DNA from: Fibrobacter sp. UWB4
GTDB lineage: Bacteria > Fibrobacterota > Fibrobacteria > Fibrobacterales > Fibrobacteraceae
Reading direction: 5' to 3'
Assembly (NCBI RefSeq): GCF_002210345.1
Contig: NZ_MWQI01000001.1
Location: 930,001 to 994,000 of the forward strand
DNA: 64,000 nucleotides
Under the pieces are notes generated by a model that saw only the letters and a list, made by a program, of their open reading frames with translations, was not told where the DNA came from and did no database searches. Position 1 is the stretch's first letter; each line of letters starts with the position of its first letter. Below, one piece after another: positions 23,050 through 32,315 of the stretch. The position numbers and the translations under genes were made by a program.

Positions 23050-23925
23050 TTAAAAGTCTTCCGGGATGATCCCTGTTTCCTGGATCTGGTCGCATTCAGA
23101 AATCATTAAAGGAACAACTGATGTCATCATATTTTTACCAGTTACAGCTTCAAAGTATCCCGTGATTTTATTTCCTTCACAAGAGACTTGAAGGGGAATA
23201 CCTTCCTCTTCGGCAATTTCTTCTTTCGCCGAAGCACATTCTGCGTCTATTACACTTTGAGGAACACTGGGATCGAATTCTTCTACAAGCTTAATTATTT
23301 GGACGCCGTTGTTGAATGAAGCTGTTCCGGTTATGGTCACGGAGTCCGGAGCGGATGCGATCATGGAAAAGTTGTTTTCGGAGTCTTCGAGAATTTGACA
23401 AGTGGCCTTTCCTGTTTTTGTTGATGGAGGTGGAGTGGGTGGGTCGTTTTCGATTTGTCCGGGATTTGGATCCTCACTAGATACTGATGAATATTTTTTT
23501 GAAAATTCTTTGCAAGCTTGCTGTGCTGATGCAAGAGTTTGATCAATATTCATATAGGATTTTTCTATTGATTTGACCGTTATCGAATAATCGGTACAGC
23601 TTACGGTTGCATTCTTTTCCGCAGCCTCCATTTTATTTTCTGTACATGTTTTTTGAATTTCAGTTACAGGGACAGATTCATCGTATAAGGTCGTTATTTC
23701 AAGCTCAACTTTATTCCCTTTTAAAATTTTTGCAGTTGTCGTGGTGATAAAGCCGTTTGCTATCGCGGTTTTCAATTCGACAGAATTCTGAGAAAGCAAC
23801 TTAGCCGAACATTCGTTCTGGGTTACTTTAACGGGACCATTTGAGGGTGCTACCGTATTTTCCGTTGAGCAGGCCGTCAAAGCCAATAACATTGATGCCG
23901 AATAGGATATAAATTTTTTTATCAT
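23050..23925 (-). CDS. Hypothetical lipoprotein with a duplicated domain
   Basis: I do not recognise this family. The 291-residue protein has a lipoprotein signal ending LLALTAC (Cys19). Two related domains of roughly 90 residues follow, about 45-140 and 185-285. They share patterns such as TLYDESVPVTEIQKTC versus EEFDPSVPQSVIDAEC and ATVSCTDYSITV versus LQVSCEGNKITG. A proline-rich linker (about 155-172) joins them. Paired cysteines in each repeat could form disulfides outside the cytoplasm. It is probably anchored to a membrane facing the periplasm or cell surface. No operon partner is evident; glnB lies downstream behind a terminator. Confidence 0.75.
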   Translation of the reverse strand: MIKKFISYSASMLLALTACSTENTVAPSNGPVKVTQNECSAKLLSQNSVELKTAIANGFITTTTAKILKGNKVELEITTLYDESVPVTEIQKTCTENKMEAAEKNATVSCTDYSITVKSIEKSYMNIDQTLASAQQACKEFSKKYSSVSSEDPNPGQIENDPPTPPPSTKTGKATCQILEDSENNFSMIASAPDSVTITGTASFNNGVQIIKLVEEFDPSVPQSVIDAECASAKEEIAEEEGIPLQVSCEGNKITGYFEAVTGKNMMTSVVPLMISECDQIQETGIIPEDF

Positions 23926-24018
23926 ATAACGCCTTTATGTGTTGTCAGAACAGACAAATTTATTTTAAATCTACAATTTTTTATATAAAAAAAGAAATTA
24001 TTGGCGAACCAAAACGAC

Positions 24019-24093
24019 ATGAATACAGCACAAGATTTTTTCGAAGATCTTCACAAGAAAACTCTAAAGGAATATATTTCTGAAATTCTTTAG
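24019..24093 (+). CDS. Possible 24-residue micro-ORF
   Basis: ATG to TAG encodes a 24-residue charged, helix-prone peptide (MNTAQDFFEDLHKK...). There is no clear ribosome-binding site. It may be a chance frame or a remnant of a longer gene in the 404-bp gap before grpE; the rest of that gap (23926-24329) shows no other coding signal. Confidence 0.15.
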   Translation: MNTAQDFFEDLHKKTLKEYISEIL

Positions 24094-24212
24094 TTTACAT
24101 AATCCGCATTATCGGCAATATTGATTTAGAAAGGGGAGTCCGGCATTTCTTTTACCTCAAACCCAATCTGTCATGCCCGCCGCCGAGCGTACATCTTCAT
24201 CTGGAGCGTGTT

Positions 24213-24229
24213 TGTTTCACATTAAAACG
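24213..24229. promoter_or_regulatory. TGTTTC-N5-GAAACA-like element before grpE
   Basis: TGTTTCACATTAAAACG has a perfect left half-site and a degenerate right half (two mismatches). It lies 19 bp before the grpE -24 box, almost the same place as the perfect palindrome before dnaK. Confidence 0.4.
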
Positions 24230-24247
24230 ATTTTTGACGCTTTTTAT

Positions 24248-24263
24248 TGGCATGGTATTTGCT
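24248..24263 (+). promoter_or_regulatory. Sigma-54-like promoter of grpE
   Basis: TGGCATGGTATTTGCT has GG-N10-GC spacing and differs from consensus only by T for C in the -24 box. The start would be near 24275 and the leader about 55 nt. Confidence 0.65.
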
Positions 24264-24329
24264 ATCTTTATGTCGGAATTGTAAAACAGATGTCCTCACG
24301 GACAATTTTTAAAGGAATATTGATATATC

Positions 24330-25019
24330 ATGGCTGAAGAAAAGAATCCGGAACAGAATGTTGAACCGAACGATGCTGATCGTGCTCAATTTGAACAGGA
24401 TGTGCTGAAAGCCGCCCAGGACGCGATGAATCTCGAAGCTGAAGTCAATGCTTCGGCAAGCTCAGCAACCGGCAATGCCAACGCCGAAAAGCCTGCTGAC
24501 GCCGAAGGTCAAAATGCAGAAGCACCAAAGGCCGAAGAAAAAGCCGCTGAACAGCCCGCAGCACCTTCCGCCGAAGAAATTCTGAAACAGCAGCTCGCCG
24601 ATGCCAACGACCGCAACTTGCGCCTGATGGCCGAATTCGAAAACTTCCGCCGCCGTAACGCCAAAGAACAGCTCGAACTCATCGAAACAGCCAACGGCAA
24701 GCTCCTCGAAAAGCTCTCCGAAGTCCAGGACAATTTCGAACGTGCTTTCGCCAGCGAAAACAAGGCTAAAGATCTCGAAGCTTTCGAAAAAGGCATGCAG
24801 ATGATTTACAACCAGTTCGCTAAGGTTCTCACGGACGCAGGCCTCGAACAAATCGACCCGACCGGCAAGGAATTCGACCCGAACCTCCACGAAGCTCTGA
24901 TGCAGCAGCCCTCCGAAACTATCCCGGAAGGTCATGTTGTCACCGTATTCCAGAAGGGTTACAAGCTCAAGAACAAAATCTTGAAGACCGCCAAGGTTAT
25001 CGTTTCCTCCGGAAAGTAA
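24330..25019 (+). CDS. grpE: Nucleotide exchange factor GrpE
   Basis: GrpE releases ADP from DnaK in the cytoplasmic chaperone cycle. The 229-residue protein has an acidic, Ala-rich N-terminal tail (1-85), a long coiled-coil, and the conserved core FENFRRRNAKEQLELIETANGKLLEKL near 105. The C-terminal part has GKEFDPNLHEALMQQPSE and VFQKGYKLKNKILKTAKVIVSSG, which are family hallmarks. A sigma-54-like promoter precedes it, which is unusual for a heat-shock gene. dnaK and dnaJ are 3-5 kb downstream, separated by unrelated genes. The gene ends in its own terminator. Confidence 0.95.
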   Translation: MAEEKNPEQNVEPNDADRAQFEQDVLKAAQDAMNLEAEVNASASSATGNANAEKPADAEGQNAEAPKAEEKAAEQPAAPSAEEILKQQLADANDRNLRLMAEFENFRRRNAKEQLELIETANGKLLEKLSEVQDNFERAFASENKAKDLEAFEKGMQMIYNQFAKVLTDAGLEQIDPTGKEFDPNLHEALMQQPSETIPEGHVVTVFQKGYKLKNKILKTAKVIVSSGK

Positions 25020-25039
25020 CCTAATCTTCCCCGTTTTTC

Positions 25040-25070
25040 AGCCCGACACTCCCCTGTGTGCGGGCTTTTT
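25040..25070 (+). terminator. Terminator of grpE
   Basis: AGCCCG / CGGGCT arms with inner ACAC/GTGT pairing, followed by TTTTTTAT. Confidence 0.8.
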
Positions 25071-25187
25071 TATATCCCCCGCTTTTGATAAATTGACAAT
25101 AGAGATTTACGCAAGCGATTAACCGCAAACATTTTCAGATATATCTTTGTTATTGGGTGTAGGAATTAACAAGGAATGGAGATCAAG

Positions 25188-27284
25188 ATGTTTGGTAAAA
25201 TCTTAACCGTTTCAGCGGTATTGGCTTGCGCTGCATTTGCACAGCATCCTATAATCACGACAAAGTATACGGCAGACCCCGCCCCCTATGTGCACGGCGA
25301 CACGGTGTACCTTTACACGACCCACGACGACGACAACGCCGACGGGTTCATGATGTACGACTGGCTTTTGTACACCTCCACCGACATGGTCAACTGGACG
25401 GATCACGGCTCGGTCGCATCCCTCAGCGATTTCAAGTGGTATAACTCCAACAACGGCGCATGGGCGGAACAGGTCATCGAACGCGACGGCAAATGGTACA
25501 TGTACTGCCCCATCCACGGTCACGGAATTTCGGTGCTCGTATCGGACAGTCCTTACGGCCCCTTCAAGGATCCGCTCAACGGCCAGCTCGTATGGCAGCG
25601 CCAACACTGGAACGATATCGACCCTACCGTTTGGATTGACGATGATGGCCAAGCTTACATGTACTGGGGCAACCCGGAACTCTACATGATCAAGCTGAAA
25701 AAGGACATGATCCACACGGAAGGTTCCATCGTGACCTACCCCAAAATCAAGGACTACCAGGAAGGGCCGTGGTTCTACAAACATGGCAAGTATTATTATA
25801 TGGCGTTCGCCTCCACTTGCTGCTCCGAGGGCATCGGGTATGCTATGAGCGACTCCCCCACTGGTCCGTGGAATTACAAGGGCGATATCATGCCGCATTC
25901 CCCGAAAAGCCGCGGCAACCACCCGGGCATCATCGACTACAAGGGAAAATCTTACGTTTTCGGCCTGAATTACCTGCTCTGGGCGGAATACCAGGCTAAA
26001 ATCGGACAGGCCTACAAGCATGCGGAACGCCGCTCGGTCTCCGTGGCCGAGATGCACTATAATGCCGACGGCACCATCCAGAAAATCGACTTCTGGCCCG
26101 AAAATGGCGTGGCGCAAGTGGAAGATTTTGACCCGTACAAGCGCGTCGAAGCTGAAACAATGTCTTGGAGCGAAGGTGTCAAGAGCCGTAACGCCAAGGA
26201 CGTGGGCAACGTCATCCTCACCAACATCGGCAACGGTGACTACACCAAAATTAGCGGCGTGGAATTCGGCGATGCAGGCGCAGAAAGTTTTTCTGCATCG
26301 GTGCTAAATGTCAAGAAGGCATCGAGTATCACGGTTCGCCTGGACAAGGTGGACGGCGAAATTGTTGGCAAGGCGGAATTTTCCGCAGACGGCCTCGTAA
26401 CAGTTCCGCTTACAGGCGCTGTCGGCAAACACGACGTGTTCTTCGTGTTCGCGGGCGATTTCGAAGCGGACTACTGGGAATTCGAGGACAGCAAAACGGC
26501 CATTCCGCAAAGCCCGTTCTGCAAGGCTAAACTCAAAGATGCAGAAGCCAAGTGTGATGTTCCAGTCGTAGGTGCAAGCGTTGAAGGCCCCGCAAACTTT
26601 ATTGACTTCGAAAATTACGATGTGGGCGGTGCAGGTAAGGCCTACTACGACATGGATTCCGAAAATCAAGGCAAGGAATACCGCGAAGACCGCGTGGACA
26701 TCGTGAAGAACGGCGACGGCTTTGCAGTGGGCTACACGCAGAAAGGCGAATGGCTGGAATACACCGTGAACGTCGAAACTAGCGGAACCCTCCCCTTCGA
26801 ACTTTCTTACGCAACAGGCATGGAAAGCGCAAGCGTACGATTCTTTATGGACAATGAACCCATCACCGATACACTCTCGCTTTCTGGAACCGATGACTTC
26901 GATACATACGCTACGTACAAAGGCAAAACAACCAAGGAACTCACCAAAGGCGAACACGTGCTCAAAGTCCTAATAACAAGCGACTACGTAAACCTCGACT
27001 GGATTGCCTTCGGTAAAATTGATGGCGATATTATGGACAAGCGCAATGGCACCACGGGCATCTTGCCGAAATTTGCTTCGGATGCTGCAAACGCTTTCGC
27101 AAAAAACGCAGGTGTTTACAAAGTCTTTGACTTGATGGGCAACATGCTCGGCAAAATCCGCTTAAACGCCGGAGCAACACTGACAGAAATCAAGAACGGA
27201 CTCAAAATTGCCGGTTATCACAACGGAGCTTATATCGTTCGCAACGCCATCGGACAGACCTTTAGAGTTAACTTCGGAAAGTGA
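25188..27284 (+). CDS. Secreted glycoside hydrolase family 43 enzyme with CBM6 modules
   Basis: The protein probably removes arabinose or xylose from arabinoxylan. A signal peptide (LTVSAVLACAAFAQ) is followed by the five-bladed GH43 domain. The catalytic residues fit DPAPYV (general base Asp), DIDPTVWIDDDG (Asp) and YQEGPWF (acid Glu). Two carbohydrate-binding modules of family 6 type follow, one beginning RVEAETMSW and the other FIDFENYDVGG with GYTQKGEWLEYTVNV. The last 60 residues (VYKVFDLMGNMLGKI...GAYIVRNAIGQTFRVNF) look like a C-terminal sorting domain. The frame is open from 25176, but the ATG at 25188 is preceded by GGAG and begins the signal peptide. It stands alone between grpE and a toxin-antitoxin pair. 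Confidence 0.9.
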   Translation: MFGKILTVSAVLACAAFAQHPIITTKYTADPAPYVHGDTVYLYTTHDDDNADGFMMYDWLLYTSTDMVNWTDHGSVASLSDFKWYNSNNGAWAEQVIERDGKWYMYCPIHGHGISVLVSDSPYGPFKDPLNGQLVWQRQHWNDIDPTVWIDDDGQAYMYWGNPELYMIKLKKDMIHTEGSIVTYPKIKDYQEGPWFYKHGKYYYMAFASTCCSEGIGYAMSDSPTGPWNYKGDIMPHSPKSRGNHPGIIDYKGKSYVFGLNYLLWAEYQAKIGQAYKHAERRSVSVAEMHYNADGTIQKIDFWPENGVAQVEDFDPYKRVEAETMSWSEGVKSRNAKDVGNVILTNIGNGDYTKISGVEFGDAGAESFSASVLNVKKASSITVRLDKVDGEIVGKAEFSADGLVTVPLTGAVGKHDVFFVFAGDFEADYWEFEDSKTAIPQSPFCKAKLKDAEAKCDVPVVGASVEGPANFIDFENYDVGGAGKAYYDMDSENQGKEYREDRVDIVKNGDGFAVGYTQKGEWLEYTVNVETSGTLPFELSYATGMESASVRFFMDNEPITDTLSLSGTDDFDTYATYKGKTTKELTKGEHVLKVLITSDYVNLDWIAFGKIDGDIMDKRNGTTGILPKFASDAANAFAKNAGVYKVFDLMGNMLGKIRLNAGATLTEIKNGLKIAGYHNGAYIVRNAIGQTFRVNFGK

Positions 27285-27307
27285 CACGGAGTATCATCCT
27301 GAGCGAA

Positions 27308-27334
27308 AAATCCTCCCCAGTGGAGGATTTTTTT
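27308..27334 (+). terminator. Terminator of the GH43 gene
   Basis: AAATCCTCC / GGAGGATTT stem with a short CCAGT loop and TTTTTTT tail. Confidence 0.85.
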
Positions 27335-27418
27335 CCTATCTATTCAGAAAAACAATATTCTTAATATATTACTTGTAATTTTGCTTAAAATATTGTATTT
27401 TTAGAAAGGAGGTTTCTT

Positions 27419-27664
27419 ATGCCTTGTATTTTGCCGGTATCCGATTTGCGTAATTACAACGAAGTTCTTCAGAATGTATCTGAAAAGTCTCCAGTATTCC
27501 TAACCAAAAATGGTCGGGGTTGCTATGTTGTCATTGACATTAAGGAGTACGAACGGATGGTTGCAGCTTTGAAACTCCAGAAGGCTCTTGCCGAGGGTGA
27601 ACGATCCGCTGAACAGGGTGGCTGGCTTTCCGCAGCCGATGTGCGGAAGAAATACGAGGTGTAG
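27419..27664 (+). CDS. Antitoxin of the Phd/YefM family
   Basis: The 81-residue protein matches the Phd/YefM fold: VSDLRNYNEVLQNVSEKSPVFLTKNGRGCYVVIDIKEYERM binds DNA, and the C-terminal tail should wrap the toxin. It neutralises the ParE-like toxin encoded immediately downstream and normally autoregulates the operon. AAAGGAGG six bases before the ATG is the strongest ribosome-binding site in this part of the window, in keeping with antitoxin excess. The stop codon abuts the toxin ATG. Confidence 0.92.
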   Translation: MPCILPVSDLRNYNEVLQNVSEKSPVFLTKNGRGCYVVIDIKEYERMVAALKLQKALAEGERSAEQGGWLSAADVRKKYEV

Positions 27665-27973
27665 ATGCCCGTCATCATTTTTTCGCCAAAGGCCTCCGAG
27701 GATTTGGATTCAATCAAAGCGTATATAGAATCTGAATTGGGCAGTCCTCAAGCGGCAAATAAAAAGGTTCTTGAAATCCTTGATGCCATCGACAACCTAG
27801 CCATTTTTCCTGAAATAGGTCCATCCTTAAAAGGCAAAGTAGATTCATTGAGTCGATATCGATGTTTATCTGTGTCGAATTGTATTGTCTTTTATCGAAT
27901 TGAACTTGACAAGGTACTTATTATCCGCATATTGAATAGTCGAATGAACTATTTGAAAATTTTGGAATTGTAG
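27665..27973 (+). CDS. Toxin of the RelE/ParE family
   Basis: The 102-residue protein has the ParE/RelE pattern: FSPKASEDLDSIKAYIESELGSPQAANKKVLEILDAI, then PEIGPSL and CIVFYRIELDKVLIIRILNSRM. ParE toxins act on DNA gyrase and RelE toxins cut mRNA on the ribosome. The target here cannot be told from sequence, though the helical hairpin and terminal NSRMNYLKIL are more ParE-like. It starts on the base after the antitoxin stop. The pair is a chromosomal type II module inserted between GH43 and dnaK and followed by a terminator. Confidence 0.9.
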   Translation: MPVIIFSPKASEDLDSIKAYIESELGSPQAANKKVLEILDAIDNLAIFPEIGPSLKGKVDSLSRYRCLSVSNCIVFYRIELDKVLIIRILNSRMNYLKILEL

Positions 27974-28014
27974 TATTCTCCCCCAACCTATTTAATACAT
28001 CACCGAAACCTTCC

Positions 28015-28055
28015 CGCCCTACGGTCGTCAGGATGACGTCGTGGGGCGTTATTTT
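28015..28055 (+). terminator. Terminator after the toxin-antitoxin pair
   Basis: CGCCC / GGGCG arms enclose GGTCGTCAGGATGACGTC, which has further pairing, and are followed by TTATTTTTT. Confidence 0.65.
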
Positions 28056-28096
28056 TTGAAACAGCCCTAAATTTGCCCGTTTTTAGCTCAAAAAAA

Positions 28097-28113
28097 TGTT
28101 TCAGAACGAAACA
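28097..28113. promoter_or_regulatory. TGTTTC-N5-GAAACA palindrome before dnaK
   Basis: TGTTTCAGAACGAAACA is a perfect inverted repeat with five-base spacing. It ends 20 bp before the dnaK -24 box. A similar but degenerate element sits 19 bp before the grpE -24 box. Confidence 0.55.
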
Positions 28114-28133
28114 AAAAGGGTGTTTTTCGGGGT

Positions 28134-28149
28134 TGGCACGGCTTTTGCT
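28134..28149 (+). promoter_or_regulatory. Sigma-54 (-24/-12) promoter of dnaK
   Basis: TGGCACGGCTTTTGCT, preceded by T, matches the consensus YTGGCACGrnnnTTGCW at every position. The start would be near 28161, giving a leader of about 65 nt. I see no CIRCE element (TTAGCACTC-N9-GAGTGCTAA) nearby. Confidence 0.85.
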
Positions 28150-28213
28150 AATATATCGGCGTAAAAAACTCCCCGCTCAAACAAAAACACTGGGGATCAA
28201 GAATTTAAAATAG

Positions 28214-30127
<1,914 letters not shown>

Positions 30128-30128
30128 T

Positions 30129-30383
30129 TTAGTAGGAAGTAGACGGTAGGAAGTAGGAAGTGTCATCCTGAGCGAAGGGTTTTACCCGAAGCCGAAGGAT
30201 CTAAAACATTAGTTTATACATCCTCCATCTGCAACTTACAAAATAGGATTCGCTCTCTTTTAGGGAGCAATCCTTTTTGTGTAAATAAGGGTATCTGTTT
30301 ATTAGTATGAATTAGGACGTTTGCAGTTACTAAAGGACAACAAAGCTTTTCCCTGTCTACTGTCTACTTCCTACTGTCTACTA
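30129..30383. repeat. Inverted 7-bp repeat arrays flanking the dnaK terminator
   Basis: Left arm AGTAGGAAGTAGACGGTAGG (from 30131) and right arm CTGTCTACTGTCTACTTCCT (from 30353) are degenerate heptads in inverted orientation, about 190 bp apart. Between them lie a dispersed CATCCTGAGCGAAG element (30162-30202) and the dnaK terminator (30245-30277). Confidence 0.65.
30245..30277 (+). terminator. Terminator of dnaK
   Basis: AGGATT..GCTCT / AGGGAGC.AATCCT arms followed by TTTTTG. Confidence 0.7.
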
Positions 30384-30400
30384 AATGCCGAAGGCATATT

Positions 30401-31546
30401 ATGGCTGAAAAAAGAGATTATTACGAAGTTCTAGGCGTCGGCAAGGACGCAAGTGCTGATGAAATCAAGCACGCGTACAAGAAGCTTGCCATCAAGTACC
30501 ACCCGGACAAGAACCCGGGCGACAAAGAAGCCGAAGAGAAGTTCAAGGAGGCTGCCGAGGCCTACGACGTGCTCAGCAACCCCGAAAAGCGTAAACAGTA
30601 CGACCAGTTCGGCTTTAACGCCCCCGGTGGCGGTTTTGGTGGCGGCGGGTTTGGTGGAGCTGGCTTCGACCTCAACGACATTTTCTCGCAATTCGGCGAT
30701 ATTTTCGGTGGCGGATTCGGCTTTGGCGGCGGTGGCCGTCGTGGCGGTGCTCGCAAGGCCGGTCCTCCGCGCGGAAACGATTTGCAGATCAAGGTGGCGC
30801 TCAGCTACAAGGAAATCTTCGAAGGCTGCACCAAGAAGGTTCGCCTGAAACGCTACACGCCGTGTACGGAATGTAACGGCAAGGGCGGCCAGGACATCAA
30901 GGAATGCAGCACCTGCCATGGAACGGGTCGTGTGCGCCGCTCTACGGGCGGATTTTTCCAGATGATTACCGAGAGCGCCTGCCCCACCTGTAATGGTACG
31001 GGTGAAGTTATCGCGAAACCGTGTAGCAACTGCCATGGCGAAGGCCGTGTGCAGGAAACGGAAGAGATTTCCATCAAGATTCCGGCGGGCGTTGCCGAGG
31101 GCCAGTACCTGAACCTGCGTGGCGAAGGCAACTGCGGGCCTCGCGGCGGTGCCTGCGGCGACTTGCTGGTGGTGATTGCCGAAAAGCCCGATGACTTCTT
31201 CAGCCGCGAAGGCGACGACTTGCACTGCGAAGTCAAGGTGCCTATCCACAAACTGGTCCTTGGCGGGACTCAGCGCATTCCGACGCTTGACGGTAAAGAG
31301 GTGCAGATCAAGATTGCGGCCGGTACGCAGGCGGGCTCCATTTTGCGTTTGCGTGACCAGGGCCTGTACCCGCTGAACAAGCGCGGCGACCGCGGAAGCC
31401 TCTACGTGCAAATTGGCGTGGACATTCCGAAGGACATCTCTCGCGAAGAGAAGGAGCTTTACCAGAAGCTCGCCGAACTCCGCAAGGACAAGGAATCCGC
31501 TCAAGAAGAAAGTTTCCTCGAGAAGATGAAGAATCTTTTTAAGTGA
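30401..31546 (+). CDS. dnaJ: Chaperone DnaJ (Hsp40)
   Basis: DnaJ delivers substrates to DnaK and stimulates its ATPase. The 381-residue protein has the J domain with HPD ([10 protein letters not shown], residues 32-41) and a long Gly/Phe-rich linker. Four CxxCxGxG zinc-binding repeats follow: [24 protein letters not shown] and CSNCHGEG. Two C-terminal substrate-binding domains complete it. It is a full-length class I DnaJ. No sigma-54 site resembling those of grpE and dnaK is visible upstream, so it may rely on read-through or on a promoter inside the heptad array. Confidence 0.97.
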   Translation: MAEKRDYYEVLGVGKDASADEIKHAYKKLAIKYHPDKNPGDKEAEEKFKEAAEAYDVLSNPEKRKQYDQFGFNAPGGGFGGGGFGGAGFDLNDIFSQFGDIFGGGFGFGGGGRRGGARKAGPPRGNDLQIKVALSYKEIFEGCTKKVRLKRYTPCTECNGKGGQDIKECSTCHGTGRVRRSTGGFFQMITESACPTCNGTGEVIAKPCSNCHGEGRVQETEEISIKIPAGVAEGQYLNLRGEGNCGPRGGACGDLLVVIAEKPDDFFSREGDDLHCEVKVPIHKLVLGGTQRIPTLDGKEVQIKIAAGTQAGSILRLRDQGLYPLNKRGDRGSLYVQIGVDIPKDISREEKELYQKLAELRKDKESAQEESFLEKMKNLFK

Positions 31547-31554
31547 CGCGCAGC

Positions 31555-31628
31555 GTCATCCTGAGCGAAGGGCAAAGCCCGTAGTCGAAGGATCCAGTAA
31601 TATCCCGAACGTGAATAGCGTCCGGGAT
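31555..31628 (+). terminator. Dispersed repeat followed by the dnaJ terminator
   Basis: A CATCCTGAGCGAAGGGCAAA element (31555-31595) containing CGAAGGATCC is followed by an ATCCCG..ACG / CGT..CGGGAT stem (31602-31628) and TTTTTATTTT. Confidence 0.75.
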
Positions 31629-31711
31629 TTTTATTTTATAGTAACACATTTCCGCTCCTTAGGTGTTTAATAAATAAAAGCACAGAATGCTCATTATTAA
31701 GGAGTCCGAAA

Positions 31712-32299
31712 TTGAAGTACGTCATCTTGAACGCAAGCCCGCGCCCGAACAGCAATATCAGCCAAATGCTTGGGATTGTCCGCAACGAACTGTTGGCCTG
31801 TGGCGATAGAGTCCTTTATATCGATGTTTGCAAATTGCAATTTCGCCCGTGCATTGGTTGCATGAAATGCCGTAGCACACACGACTGCGTTATGCCTGAT
31901 GACGATGCTAAGCAAGTTTTGCAACTCGTACAAGATTGTGATGCTCTAATCGTAGGCTCGCCGTGCTACTGGGGCAATATGACGGGGCAACTCAAAATGC
32001 TTTTTGACCGCTGGGTTTACGGCATGATGGACCACAGCGAAAGCGGCTACCCGATTCCGCTTCTCAAAGGCAAAAAGGCTGTCCTCATTACCACCTGCTC
32101 GACCCCATGGCCGTTCAACATCCTGTTCAAGCAATCCGCAGGGACTGTCCGTGCGCTCAAGGAAGTTCTTTGCTGGAGCGGCTTCAAGATTGCAGGCATT
32201 CTGCAAAAGGGCGACACCGTCAAGAACAAAGATCTCACCTCGCGCGAAATCGCCAAATGCCGTAGCTTCGCAAACAAGCTCCACCACGCGTATTTGTAA
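31712..32299 (+). CDS. NAD(P)H-dependent flavin oxidoreductase (flavodoxin-like fold)
   Basis: The 195-residue protein matches the NADPH-dependent FMN reductase / iron-sulfur flavoprotein group. YVILNASPRPNSNIS is the FMN phosphate loop. The cysteine-rich CIGCMKCRSTHDC near residue 47 is typical of the group, GSPCYWGNMTGQLKMLFDR is conserved, and a C-terminal reductase half follows. It may reduce quinones, nitro-compounds or an unknown partner. The start is TTG at 31712, chosen because AAGGAG lies eight bases upstream and the FMN loop begins immediately. No operon partner is seen; the GH30 gene downstream is convergent. Confidence 0.85.
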   Translation: MKYVILNASPRPNSNISQMLGIVRNELLACGDRVLYIDVCKLQFRPCIGCMKCRSTHDCVMPDDDAKQVLQLVQDCDALIVGSPCYWGNMTGQLKMLFDRWVYGMMDHSESGYPIPLLKGKKAVLITTCSTPWPFNILFKQSAGTVRALKEVLCWSGFKIAGILQKGDTVKNKDLTSREIAKCRSFANKLHHAYL

Positions 32300-32315
32300 T
32301 CCTCATCGCTAAAAA

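Noticed and set aside
28097-28113. CIRCE element before dnaK
   Set aside because: The palindrome is TGTTTC-N5-GAAACA, which does not match TTAGCACTC-N9-GAGTGCTAA in sequence or spacing.
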